In this document: piece by piece, positions 53,321 to 61,090 of the stretch
Position numbering within the stretch: position 1 is the stretch's first letter
Layout: each line of letters opens with the position of its first letter
Origin: Chryseobacterium sp. MEBOG06
Lineage (GTDB): Bacteria > Bacteroidota > Bacteroidia > Flavobacteriales > Weeksellaceae
Assembly: GCF_021869765.1 (NCBI RefSeq)
Contig: NZ_CP084580.1
Span: 5,084,001 to 5,148,000 of the forward strand
DNA: 64,000 nt
Direction of reading: 5' to 3'
Made by a program: the position numbers and the translations under genes
The notes under the pieces: model-generated
Database searches by the model: none
What the model was told of the DNA's origin: nothing
What the model saw: only the letters and a program-made list of their open reading frames with translations

Positions 53321-54058
53321 TTAATGAAAATAGGCTAGTCCTATTTTATTCACAACCTGAGCTATTAATTTTGTAATTAATAAAATAATAAAGACCATGG
53401 TAATGCACCTTACGAGAAGATTCACTTTCCCATAACTTGTTGAAAAGTACTGGTAATAGAACCAAAAAATATAGCAAATTTTCGCAATCGTCATAAGACC
53501 AAGAGCCCCCTTTAATACCATTCCACTGGCAAATGGAAGTATTGTAACAGAAAATATTCCTTCTATCACAAGAATTCCTACAATCATATACATATTCAGT
53601 ATTAAATTTTCGGAATAATTTTGCTTACTTTTTTTAAATAGAAGGTAGCTCATGAGTGCATAAAACGGAACCCATGATAAAGCAATTAATTTTGCATAGT
53701 GTTTAGTAACTCTTGAAAATCCTTCAAAGTCTTTATCAGTTTGGGATAAGTCAATAGTTTTACCCTTTGCAAATTCTCCAAGAAAGTATCCTACCCCGAT
53801 AATGATGATGATTGCAGTGAATGCATTGAAATATTTCACTCTCTTACCTTGTACGTATTCTCTTACGCTGTGTCCTGGTCTTGTAAAAAGTTCTTTTAAA
53901 GTAAAAAAGAAGCCTTTATCTAGATGAAATACTCCGTGTATAAGATCATGCACTATGAAATGTTCCAGGGAGAAACGATGGGTAGAATTTTTTTGCCCAC
54001 AGATAGAACAAAAATTATCTTTAGTAGCTGCATTACAATTTAAGCATTTTTCGCTCAT
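53321..54058 (-). CDS. DUF3667 membrane protein
   Basis: The 245-residue protein begins with a zinc-ribbon-like CxxC pair (CLNCNAATKDNFCSICGQ). The hallmark region HRFSLEHFIVHDLIHGVFHLDKGFFFTLKELFTRPGHSVREYVQGKRVKYFNAFT follows, and four membrane helices complete it. DUF3667 proteins are frequent in Bacteroidota and have no settled function. It lies between the luxR-type gene and the lanthionine-dehydratase gene but has no obvious link to the peptide locus. The flanking spacers are AT-rich; an (AT)n run occurs at 53284-53299. Confidence 0.85.
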   Translation of the reverse strand: MSEKCLNCNAATKDNFCSICGQKNSTHRFSLEHFIVHDLIHGVFHLDKGFFFTLKELFTRPGHSVREYVQGKRVKYFNAFTAIIIIIGVGYFLGEFAKGKTIDLSQTDKDFEGFSRVTKHYAKLIALSWVPFYALMSYLLFKKSKQNYSENLILNMYMIVGILVIEGIFSVTILPFASGMVLKGALGLMTIAKICYIFWFYYQYFSTSYGKVNLLVRCITMVFIILLITKLIAQVVNKIGLAYFH

Positions 54059-54332
54059 AAATTTTTCGCTTATTTTAATTCAAAAACAAAACGAGAATAG
54101 TAAATTCCTGTGTAAATATAAGTTTTTAAATATTTAGAATGAATAGCTATAAAACAGTCTATCAAAAATTTAATATTATTCTCAATTAATTATAGATATC
54201 CACTATATTTATTCATAACAACAACACCTCATTAAATAATTAATTATCAACATAGTAACAAACAAGCCTTTTTTATTCTATATCATAAGATATTGTTGAC
54301 TATAGAAACTTTTTGTTATATTTTTTAATAAA
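54059..54332. other. AT-rich spacer without gene
   Basis: This is a spacer of 274 bp between the DUF3667 gene start and the end of the dehydratase gene. I see no coding frame, and neither the 18-bp dyad nor the 28-bp repeat of this locus. Any terminator of the dehydratase transcript is not obvious. Confidence 0.4.
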
Positions 54333-55796
54333 TTAATTTGATATACTTTTTCTAATCAAATCCTTTTGGATCTCTAAATCCTTAAGGGATAGTTTTTTTA
54401 ATTTTCTCTGAAGATTTTCTGTGGCACTGTATTCAAAAAAGTCTTTTATTATTCCAAAATCAGTTTCCAAATCTCTAGAAGAGGTATTAACTTCAAAAAA
54501 CGGAATATCACCTTCTAGCATTTGAGCCACTTCATGTTTGTGGATCAACATCAAATCAGAATCTTTAGGAACATTTTTGAAAGCTGCAGCCAAATAATCA
54601 TGAATTTTCTGTTCATAATGTTGAAAACTGACTAAGCTCTTAGGTAGCTTCAATTGGTTGTTAATTTTTGTATATAAACTAGTATTTCTCCATATATATC
54701 TTACTGTACTATTATTAAATGCAGATAAAGGAGAAGCTTGATCTTCAAGTAAAAAGCCAACATGATCCAAAAACAAATGATAGCTTTTCTCGAAGCCCTT
54801 CAAAAAATCTTCCAGATAGTATACGGGATATACCGCTTCTCCATTGAGTGTGGGTATATTCTGTTTTTGAAAATTTTCTTCCACAAACCTGATCACAAAG
54901 CGCCAGTTATCCGTATAACGATCGACACTTTCATTTGCTAAATTCTGGATACTTTTTTGTTTATGATAACCATAACCACAAGTACCAATAGGCATACCAG
55001 TGCCCGATTCATAATGATTAGGCAACAGCATGGTCAATAACACAGAATCATCAATCTCACCGGTAGTAAATTTTTTGAAAAACTTTTGATTTTCCGGATG
55101 AATTTTGGGCTGTATAATAGTTTCATGATCAATGATAACCGGAGTTGTACCTCTGGCAATAACATTTTCATAATGAAAATCTACTGCATTCAAAACATAT
55201 AAAATCCCCAGCATAAACCCTGCACGCTCATAATATAAGTGAAGTTCATCCTTAGATTTGCAAGAGATCGGGTTTACGAATTCTAACCAGTGATATTCTT
55301 TATCTCCAGCTATTTGATAAAAACAATCTCCTAATGAATAATATTGATTAACCCAATTCAACAATTTAAAAAAAGCTTCTGTAATATTAGCTTTTGTAGG
55401 TTTAAAAACAATTTTCCTATTGTTCCCAAGATCAAGAATTGCAGTGGACATCCCTTTATGAAAATCACCAACTCCTATTTTAATATCTTCTATTTTTGAA
55501 GAGTCCTTACCAATCAGTTGATGTTGATATAAAGTGTCTATATCCCGAATGAATCCTTCTGAAATAGTTGAAAACAAATTAGTTTTCTTCCACTCGTATT
55601 TATTCAATAATTTCTCTGCAACAGGGTATTTGTTAAAAATCAACTGAAGGTTGCTTGCTTCTAATTCTCTCTTATACCCATCAAATGTCCGGGATAAATC
55701 AGCCTTTTTAAAGTCCTCAAAAAATGACAACAAAACTCCCTCTATAAAAAGGAGTGCTGGATCTTGAATATTGTTATATGATGACCGGGTAACCAA
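54333..55796 (-). CDS. Free-standing LanM-type dehydratase domain (DUF4135), no LanC
   Basis: The 487-residue protein matches the dehydratase half of class II lanthionine synthetases from end to end. It shows VGDFHKGMSTAILDL (109-123), the lysine in IVFKPTK (129-135), the kinase-like loop DFHYEN (206-211), DHET (223-226), LLPNHYESG (257-265), VRYIWRNTSLY (365-375), and GDIPFF with SRDL (429-443). It ends with LSLKDLEIQKDLIRKSI, where DUF4135 normally stops and LanC begins. Class II LanM proteins run to about 1000 residues. Phosphorylation and elimination on Ser/Thr of the peptides is the expected activity; ring closure would need another enzyme or does not occur. It follows seven precursor genes. 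Confidence 0.88.
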   Translation of the reverse strand: MVTRSSYNNIQDPALLFIEGVLLSFFEDFKKADLSRTFDGYKRELEASNLQLIFNKYPVAEKLLNKYEWKKTNLFSTISEGFIRDIDTLYQHQLIGKDSSKIEDIKIGVGDFHKGMSTAILDLGNNRKIVFKPTKANITEAFFKLLNWVNQYYSLGDCFYQIAGDKEYHWLEFVNPISCKSKDELHLYYERAGFMLGILYVLNAVDFHYENVIARGTTPVIIDHETIIQPKIHPENQKFFKKFTTGEIDDSVLLTMLLPNHYESGTGMPIGTCGYGYHKQKSIQNLANESVDRYTDNWRFVIRFVEENFQKQNIPTLNGEAVYPVYYLEDFLKGFEKSYHLFLDHVGFLLEDQASPLSAFNNSTVRYIWRNTSLYTKINNQLKLPKSLVSFQHYEQKIHDYLAAAFKNVPKDSDLMLIHKHEVAQMLEGDIPFFEVNTSSRDLETDFGIIKDFFEYSATENLQRKLKKLSLKDLEIQKDLIRKSISN

Positions 55797-55807
55797 AATA
55801 GTAAAGG

Positions 55808-55915
55808 TTATTTAAAAAAGACATTTATAATTAAGTGATATAAAATAACACCTGCAAAGAATGATAATCCTAATTGAATAGTACTGTATTTTTTTTTCTC
55901 TTGATTATTTTCCAT
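55808..55915 (-). CDS. 35-residue membrane peptide before the dehydratase gene
   Basis: The frame MENNQEKKKYSTIQLGLSFF and on to NVFFK encodes a charged start and one hydrophobic helix (about residues 14-33). The stop is 11 bp before the dehydratase ATG, suggesting translational coupling. It resembles the 26-residue peptide just upstream in its hydrophobic core (F-x-x-G-x-x-x-Y). Possible roles are membrane anchoring of the enzyme, immunity, or a toxin-like peptide. It is too short for confident calling. Confidence 0.45.
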   Translation of the reverse strand: MENNQEKKKYSTIQLGLSFFAGVILYHLIINVFFK

Positions 55916-55941
55916 AACATTATTGCTTTTACTATAAAAAG

Positions 55942-56022
55942 TTATTTTTTTCTTAATATATGAATGACTATCTTATATATTAAAATTCCCAATGTGAAAT
56001 AAAGTATATATTTAATATCCAT
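55942..56022 (-). CDS. 26-residue membrane peptide
   Basis: MDIKYILYFTLGILIYKIVI followed by HILRKK is one hydrophobic helix with a positive end. It lies between the hairpin at 56057-56106 and the 35-residue peptide gene (26-bp gap), in the same direction. Its similarity to its neighbour suggests a small pair. Without homologues the coding status is tentative. Confidence 0.35.
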   Translation of the reverse strand: MDIKYILYFTLGILIYKIVIHILRKK

Positions 56023-56056
56023 TAATTGAAATTTATTTAAATAATTGATGAATATA

Positions 56057-56106
56057 AAAAAACATGATGTCTATTTTGTACAGTGACAAAAAACATCATG
56101 TTTTTA
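56057..56106 (-). terminator. Hairpin between the precursor array and the dehydratase genes
   Basis: On the minus strand AAAACATGATGT and ACATCATGTTTT pair across a loop of about 22 nt and are followed by TTTTTTTATA. It lies 17 bp after the last array precursor. It could act as a partial terminator so that the precursors are made in excess of the enzyme. Confidence 0.65.
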
Positions 56107-56123
56107 TTTATTAGCTGGAAATA

Positions 56124-56474
56124 TTAGTTTCTAATACCATCTACGACTCCACATCCAAAGTCATAAATTGCACAAGCAAGGATACCCAAACCAACTATTG
56201 CCGGAGTACCACCACCTGCTACTTTCTCTAGTTCTTCGTCAGTTAATTCCACTTCGTTAAGATCTGGCTTACGAGGAATATTAATGAAAATCTTATTTTC
56301 GTCAGATTGGTCTTCAACAACTAATTTAACGTTGTCATATACTTTAAATTCATAAGAGTCTTCAATTACCTTTTTAGGATTGTTAATAAATTCTGCTTTG
56401 AATTTAGAATCATTTGTTGATTTGATGATTAAATCATTAATAATATTTAATTGTTGTTCGTTTGCTAGTTTCAT
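56124..56474 (-). CDS. NHLP-leader RiPP precursor, array member 7
   Basis: The 116-residue precursor has an NHLP leader (INNPKKVIEDSYEFKVYDNVKLVVEDQSD, IFINIPRKPD), the acidic helix ELTDEELEKVAGG and a hydrophobic core GTPAIVGLGILACAIYDFGC followed by GVVDGIRN. The core has two Cys, one Thr and no Ser after GG. It is therefore the array member best able to form a thioether or disulfide. The leader is the most diverged of the array. It is followed by a hairpin. Confidence 0.85.
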   Translation of the reverse strand: MKLANEQQLNIINDLIIKSTNDSKFKAEFINNPKKVIEDSYEFKVYDNVKLVVEDQSDENKIFINIPRKPDLNEVELTDEELEKVAGGGTPAIVGLGILACAIYDFGCGVVDGIRN

Positions 56475-56571
56475 GTTATTATATTTTATTCGTTAGTAAT
56501 TTTTTGTAAAGTAAAATTGATTGGTAAAATTTCTATAGTAATTATGTTTACAGTAATTTTCAGAAAATTGA

Positions 56572-56925
56572 TTAGCTCGTTGCCCAGTTATAGAAATCTT
56601 TAATCTGATGTCCAACCCATACCCCTGCATCATATAATGGACCACCTGCCCCTCCTGATACCTGCTCTAATTCTTCTTCTTTTAGTTCCACATCTATTTG
56701 TGGCTGAGATGGAATATTTAAGTAAAACGTACTATCGTCAGTTTGATCTACGACTACAAGTTTTTTTCCATTTGGCATAGTAGCTCCCAAATCTTTCCCA
56801 ACAATACTACCTATTGTTTCAGCAGGATTATTAACTAATTGTTTTTTGAATTCTGGATTTGCCCAAGCTTTTTCAATTAAAGTTTTTATTAGGTCTTCTC
56901 CTTTTTGTTGTTCTAATGTTGTCAT
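56572..56925 (-). CDS. NHLP-leader RiPP precursor, array member 6
   Basis: The 117-residue precursor has leader IEKAWANPEFKKQLVNNPAE and KKLVVVDQTDDSTFYLNIPS, then ELKEEELEQVSGG and the core AGGPLYDAGVWVGHQIKDFY followed by NWATS. The core has no Cys and its only Ser/Thr are the last residues. The leader includes a short insert (KDLGATMPNG) not found in the others. Same direction and spacing as the rest of the array. Confidence 0.85.
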   Translation of the reverse strand: MTTLEQQKGEDLIKTLIEKAWANPEFKKQLVNNPAETIGSIVGKDLGATMPNGKKLVVVDQTDDSTFYLNIPSQPQIDVELKEEELEQVSGGAGGPLYDAGVWVGHQIKDFYNWATS

Positions 56926-56974
56926 AATGTTAATTGTGAAATGTTAATATGTTTTTATTTTTTAAATAATGTGG

Positions 56975-57301
56975 CTAGTACTCTATAGGTAAAGTTGGTA
57001 CTATCCATGGTGGAAGCCCCGTACTAGTTGGCCACATGATACCTCCTGAAACAGCCTCTAACTGCTCTTCATTCAGTTCAGCGTCTATCTGTACTTTTGC
57101 AGGGATATTGATATATATAGTAGATTCGTCGGTCTGATCTCTTACTACTAAAGTTTTCCCTTCCGGTAAGTTTAGTTTTTTACCTGTCAGCTTCTCAATA
57201 GCAGAAATAGGATCTGCTAGTAATTCTTTTTTAAACTCAGCATCATCCCATACTTTTTGTACGATTTCTGCGTATATTTTTTCGTCCTGTGTAAACTCCA
57301 T
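56975..57301 (-). CDS. NHLP-leader RiPP precursor, array member 5
   Basis: The 108-residue precursor has leader IVQKVWDDAEFKKELLADPI and KTLVVRDQTDESTIYINIPA, then ELNEEQLEAVSGG. The core IMWPTSTGLPPWIVPTLPIE plus Tyr is Pro/Trp-rich with Thr/Ser but no Cys. The leader is very close to members 2-4, while the core is unrelated. Dehydration of Thr/Ser would be possible; lanthionine formation would not. Confidence 0.87.
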   Translation of the reverse strand: MEFTQDEKIYAEIVQKVWDDAEFKKELLADPISAIEKLTGKKLNLPEGKTLVVRDQTDESTIYINIPAKVQIDAELNEEQLEAVSGGIMWPTSTGLPPWIVPTLPIEY

Positions 57302-57314
57302 GGTTATATAGCTA

Positions 57315-57665
57315 TTATGATAATGCTGTTAAGAATGGGCCAGGAGACAATGGTTTAGGAGGAAAAGTAGGTATGCAACCTCCGCCGTCTGGACCAATCC
57401 AAACACCTCCGGCTACCGCTTCCAGCTGCTCTTCGTTCAATTCAGCATCTACCTCTACTTTTGCAGGAATATTGATATATACAGAAGATCCGTCGGACTG
57501 ATCTCTTACCACTAATGTTTTTCCTTCAGGTAAGTTTAGCTTTTTTCCTATAAATTTTTCAATAGTTGCAACGGGATTTGCTATTAATTCTTTTTTAAAT
57601 TCAGCATCATCCCATGCTTTTTGCACGATTTCTACGTACACTTTTTCTTCTTGTGTAAATTCCAT
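57315..57665 (-). CDS. NHLP-leader RiPP precursor, array member 4
   Basis: The 116-residue precursor has leader IVQKAWDDAEFKKELIANPV and KTLVVRDQSDGSSVYINIPA, then ELNEEQLEAVAGG. The core VWIGPDGGGCIPTFPPKPLS plus PGPFLTALS has one Cys, two Thr and two Ser and is Pro-rich. It shares the VW...GGGC opening with member 3, so these two are recent duplicates with diverging ends. Confidence 0.87.
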   Translation of the reverse strand: MEFTQEEKVYVEIVQKAWDDAEFKKELIANPVATIEKFIGKKLNLPEGKTLVVRDQSDGSSVYINIPAKVEVDAELNEEQLEAVAGGVWIGPDGGGCIPTFPPKPLSPGPFLTALS

Positions 57666-57689
57666 GGTTATATAGTTATTTGTTATTGA

Positions 57690-58034
57690 TTACAATGTTG
57701 TTAAAATTGGAGGGAATCCAGGAAATGGAAATACTCCTGTACAACCACCTCCTGTTCCTGTAGGATCCCAAACACCTCCAGCAACAGCTTCTAACTGCTC
57801 TTCATTCAATTCTGCATCTATCTGTACTTTTGCAGGAATGTTGATATACATAGTAGATTCATCAGACTGATCTCTCACTACGATAGTCTTTCCTTCAGGA
57901 AGGCTAACTTTTTTTCCTGTAAATTCTTCAATAACAGCTACGGGATTAGCCATTAGTTCTTTTTTAAACTCAGCATCATTCCATGCTTTCTGTACGATTT
58001 CTGCGTACATTTGTTGTTCTTGTGTAAATTCCAT
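57690..58034 (-). CDS. NHLP-leader RiPP precursor, array member 3
   Basis: The 114-residue precursor has leader IVQKAWNDAEFKKELMANPV and KTIVVRDQSDESTMYINIPA, then ELNEEQLEAVAGG. The core VWDPTGTGGGCTGVFPFPGF plus PPILTTL has one Cys and five Thr. It is the core richest in Thr, and the single Cys allows at most one thioether ring. The leader is closely similar to members 2, 4 and 5. Confidence 0.87.
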   Translation of the reverse strand: MEFTQEQQMYAEIVQKAWNDAEFKKELMANPVAVIEEFTGKKVSLPEGKTIVVRDQSDESTMYINIPAKVQIDAELNEEQLEAVAGGVWDPTGTGGGCTGVFPFPGFPPILTTL

Positions 58035-58058
58035 GATAATTATATATTTAATATTTAT

Positions 58059-58394
58059 TTAACGAAGAATTGGAGGAGTACTCATATAGCTTAAAAAATC
58101 TAGAACACCGGAAACAACATCTTTAACAGTACCTCCTCCTGCGACCATCTCTAGTTGATCCTCATTTAGTTCCATATCCATTTTTGGCCTTGCAGGAATG
58201 TTGATGTAGACATTTGAATCATCAGTCTGATCTCTTACTACCAAAGTTTTACCTTCTGGTAAATTCAACTTTTTACCTGTCAGTTTTTCGATAGTTTCTA
58301 CGGGATTGGCCATTAGCTCTTTTTTAAACTCAACATCATCCCATACTTTTTGAATGATCTCTGCGTATAATTTTTGTTCTTGTGTAAATTCCAT
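58059..58394 (-). CDS. NHLP-leader RiPP precursor, array member 2
   Basis: The 111-residue precursor has leader IIQKVWDDVEFKKELMANPV and KTLVVRDQTDDSNVYINIPA, then ELNEDQLEMVAGG. The core GTVKDVVSGVLDFLSYMSTP plus PILR is amphipathic, with Ser/Thr but no Cys. A dyad GAGAGATT/AATCTCTC (58431-58438 with 58471-58478) lies in the 94-bp gap to member 1 and may be a processing or attenuation hairpin. Confidence 0.87.
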   Translation of the reverse strand: MEFTQEQKLYAEIIQKVWDDVEFKKELMANPVETIEKLTGKKLNLPEGKTLVVRDQTDDSNVYINIPARPKMDMELNEDQLEMVAGGGTVKDVVSGVLDFLSYMSTPPILR

Positions 58395-58488
58395 GATAAT
58401 TATGTTTTTATTTATAATTAGTTATGTATTGAGAGATTGCTAAATCAGAAAGATCAACAACAGGATTCTTAATCTCTCCGTTCAGTTT

Positions 58489-58818
58489 TTAAATTTTTAT
58501 GCAATCTTTTAATGCGGGAAACATTGCGTCTGCCAGATCTTTCCATATCATTTGTCCTCCTCCTGCTATAGCTTCCAGTTGATCTTCCGTAAGTTCTATA
58601 TTATCCATTTCCGGTTCTGCAGGGATATTTACATATACTTTAGATTTATCCGTCTGGTCAACAATTATCAACTCTTTCCCTTCCGGCAAAATCACCTCTA
58701 CTCCCGTTAATCTTTCTATAGCAGCTACAGGGTTTGCCAGTAAATCTTTTCTAAAATCCACATCTTCCCATGCCTTAGAAATAACCGTTTGTATAATTTG
58801 TTCTTTTTTGTCTTCCAT
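58489..58818 (-). CDS. NHLP-leader RiPP precursor, array member 1
   Basis: This 109-residue first gene of the array has leader VISKAWEDVDFRKDLLANPV and KELIIVDQTDKSKVYVNIPA, then ELTEDQLEAIAGG. The core GQMIWKDLADAMFPALKDCI plus KI has one Cys and no Ser/Thr, so the dehydratase has no target in it. An upstream region of 225 bp carries two copies of a 28-bp direct-repeat element. A weak -7 match TACCTTTA occurs on the minus strand at 58841-58848. Confidence 0.86.
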   Translation of the reverse strand: MEDKKEQIIQTVISKAWEDVDFRKDLLANPVAAIERLTGVEVILPEGKELIIVDQTDKSKVYVNIPAEPEMDNIELTEDQLEAIAGGGQMIWKDLADAMFPALKDCIKI

Positions 58819-58869
58819 AACACTTCTGTTTTGTATGAGATAAAGGTAAAATGCTTTTCTTGTATAGAT

Positions 58870-58897
58870 TTGCCAAGTTTTACTTCAAAACTGTCAG
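58870..58897. promoter_or_regulatory. 28-bp direct-repeat element, copy a
   Basis: Read on the + strand it has TTGCCA at 58870 and CTGTCA at 58891, 21 bp apart, with an AAGTTTT/AAAACT dyad between. It matches copy b (58994-59021) at 21 of 28 bases. It lies 21 bp upstream of the weak -7 match of the precursor array. Half-sites on one face of the helix two turns apart are typical of AraC-type or LytTR-type proteins. Confidence 0.5.
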
Positions 58898-58993
58898 TCC
58901 TATTTTTTCTTTCTAATTATCTTTTATCTCTTCTGCTCTTGGACAATTGTCATTTTCAATATTGTAAAGATATGTGGCTATTTTTGTATAAAA

Positions 58994-59021
58994 TTGTCAA
59001 TTTATACTTGAAAATTGCCAA
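58994..59021. promoter_or_regulatory. 28-bp direct-repeat element, copy b
   Basis: This is the second copy, with TTGTCA at 58994 and TTGCCA at 59015, 21 bp apart. Between copies a and b lies another half-site dyad, GACAATTGTC (58942-58951). All three lie in the spacer upstream of the precursor array and downstream of the cyclase gene. Confidence 0.5.
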
Positions 59022-59043
59022 TTATTAGCTTTATTCATTTTTT

Positions 59044-60993
59044 TCATAAATTAGCCTCTACAAAATACATCTTAAGTTCACCTTTTCCTTTTGCCTGAAT
59101 GTTTCCACGGTATTCAAAGCTAAAACAGTCTTCATTTTTTATAAGGAGATAAAGTGATTCGCTAATGTTTACTTTCCCTACCATACCGTTGCTTTCTATT
59201 CGGCTGGCAGTGTTTACAGTGTCTCCCCATACATCATACTGGAATTTTTTAACCCCTACAATTCCTGCGACAATAGGCCCCGCATGAATTCCTAGCCGCA
59301 TTTCAAAAGCAGGTCTATTGGTTTGCATATTTTCATTTTTCCTTTCCGCCATAAAATCCTGCATTTCCAGCCCGGCTAAAACAATATTCTTCAATGAATT
59401 TTGATCAGGTTTCGGAATTCCTCCTGCAGCCATATAGGAATCACCTATTGTTTTTATTTTTTCAATCTTATATTTTTCGGAGATGAGATCAAAAGCTTTA
59501 AAGCAAACGTTAATTTCTTCAACCAAACTCTGAGGAGACATTTTTTCAGCAGTTTGTGTGAAGGATTTAAAATCGGTAAAGAGAATGGATACCAGATTGA
59601 AATCCCTGGCATTGACACTTCCTTTTTGCTTTAGTTCTTCAGCAATTTCTTCCGGAAGGATATTCAGCAGTAGTTCTTCTGAGCGATCTTTCTCTATTCT
59701 AAGTGCTTCTCTAGACTTTTTGACAAAGTTGAGCCTGTTCCATAAGCCTCCAGCTAAAACAAGAATGAAACCTAAAGAAATAATAATGGCATTTCTTTGT
59801 TTTTCCTTTTTCTGTACCTCCTCTTTATGTTTGATCTGAATAGTATGTTCTTTCTTTACATAGGCAATACTGTCCGTCAGCTGCTGTTTCTGGAACTCCA
59901 TGTTCATCATCCTGTTAGATGTCTCTTTGGAGTTTAAGCTATCTTCAAAAATGTTTGATTTCTCATAGTAGGTAAGAGCTTTCTTATCATCTCCAAGTGT
60001 TTTATATGAATGATAAAGACAGTCGCAAGCATCTTTTTTCAAACTTAGGGATCCTATTTTTTGAGCAATGGTAAATCCTTCGCTGCATTTTTTTACCGCT
60101 TCCTTGTTTTTACCCTGCCCTGCATAGATGTTCCCTATAGCAATCTGAGAATCTCCAATGTACTGCTGGCTATTCATTTCTTTTGCGAGCTGCAATGTAT
60201 TATTAAAATATCCTAAGGCCTTAGAATAATCTGATTGTTCATAAAACAGCGTTCCTAAGTTATTCAGGACTTCAATTTTAATCTGCTTATCATTCTGTTC
60301 ATTAGCAACCTGAAGCGCTTTGCTCAGATTTTCATAGGCAAGATCAAAATCCTTCAGCTTTACCTGAATAGATCCTGTAGAATTTAAATTCTGAGCGATT
60401 GCCTTTACATCATTCAGCTTTGTATATACATTGTATGCTTTTCTATAATACTTTAAGGCACTTGTATAATCTTCCAGCTTAGAATAGATCCCACCGATAT
60501 TTTGAGTGGTTATAGCGATCGTTTTAGGATCCTTAATTTCTGTTTGAATTTCTAAAACTTTTTGATAACAGCTGAGAGCCTGAGAAAATTTACCTAAATA
60601 GTAGTAGGTTCCCCCCATATTGTTGGTTACTGATGAGATTCCTAATTTGTATCTCACCTTTTTGTATTCAGAAATACTTTTTTCAAAATAAGAAAGAGAT
60701 TGAATATAGTTTCCCTGAAGAGAGTAAGAAATAGCCAGATAGCTATAGCAGTCTCCTGCTTTTTTAAAATCTTTATGTTCATAATAGCTTACTAAGCTTT
60801 TATTAAAGTACAGCACAGATTCTGCAAAATTTCCCGACTCCTGCTGCTTTATACCAATATTCAGCAGGCTGTCTGCAGTGCTTTTAGAACCCATTGACTG
60901 GCTCTCTATTTTTTTATTGGTTTGAGAAAACGTTCCAGGATAATTTCCGATATATAAAAAACAAAAAAACAATATGTATTTATAATTTATCAT
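59044..60993 (-). CDS. TPR-containing class III adenylate/guanylate cyclase
   Basis: The 649-residue protein has a signal-like first helix (MINYKYILFFCFLYIGN) and about seven TPR repeats (residues about 40-340, such as AESVLYFNKSLVSYYEH and ALSCYQKVLEIQTE). A membrane helix follows near residue 405 (AIIISLGFILVLAGGLW), then a coiled linker and a cytoplasmic cyclase domain with metal Asp in SILFTDFKSFTQ, IGDSYMAAGG and DVWGDTVNTASRIES. It thus converts ATP or GTP to a cyclic nucleotide in response to a periplasmic partner. Of the possible starts (61074, 61020, 60993), 60993 gives the cleanest signal. It follows the precursor at 61151 after an intervening hairpin. Confidence 0.88.
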   Translation of the reverse strand: MINYKYILFFCFLYIGNYPGTFSQTNKKIESQSMGSKSTADSLLNIGIKQQESGNFAESVLYFNKSLVSYYEHKDFKKAGDCYSYLAISYSLQGNYIQSLSYFEKSISEYKKVRYKLGISSVTNNMGGTYYYLGKFSQALSCYQKVLEIQTEIKDPKTIAITTQNIGGIYSKLEDYTSALKYYRKAYNVYTKLNDVKAIAQNLNSTGSIQVKLKDFDLAYENLSKALQVANEQNDKQIKIEVLNNLGTLFYEQSDYSKALGYFNNTLQLAKEMNSQQYIGDSQIAIGNIYAGQGKNKEAVKKCSEGFTIAQKIGSLSLKKDACDCLYHSYKTLGDDKKALTYYEKSNIFEDSLNSKETSNRMMNMEFQKQQLTDSIAYVKKEHTIQIKHKEEVQKKEKQRNAIIISLGFILVLAGGLWNRLNFVKKSREALRIEKDRSEELLLNILPEEIAEELKQKGSVNARDFNLVSILFTDFKSFTQTAEKMSPQSLVEEINVCFKAFDLISEKYKIEKIKTIGDSYMAAGGIPKPDQNSLKNIVLAGLEMQDFMAERKNENMQTNRPAFEMRLGIHAGPIVAGIVGVKKFQYDVWGDTVNTASRIESNGMVGKVNISESLYLLIKNEDCFSFEYRGNIQAKGKGELKMYFVEANL

Positions 60994-61090
60994 AACGAAA
61001 AGGCTTTTATTGCGTTGCATATTAATTAAATAGTATAAAATATATAAAATGAGCCTTAGAGACCGTTTTATCATTCATACTTTTTTAATA

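Noticed and set aside
54333..55796. A frameshifted or truncated full-length LanM pseudogene
   Set aside because: The C-terminus falls at the natural DUF4135 end, and the region downstream on the minus strand (54059-54332) shows no LanC-like remnants in any frame I could see.
50482..58818. Nitrile hydratase alpha-subunit-like genes taken as enzymes
   Set aside because: The proteins are about 110 residues, lack the metal-binding Cys cluster of nitrile hydratase, and eight of nine in the locus end in GG plus a short core. They are leader peptides, not enzymes.
56124..58818. CRISPR-like array from the regularly spaced similar units
   Set aside because: The repeats are coding leaders of over 200 bp with 100-bp variable ends, not short repeats with spacers. 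No cas genes are present.
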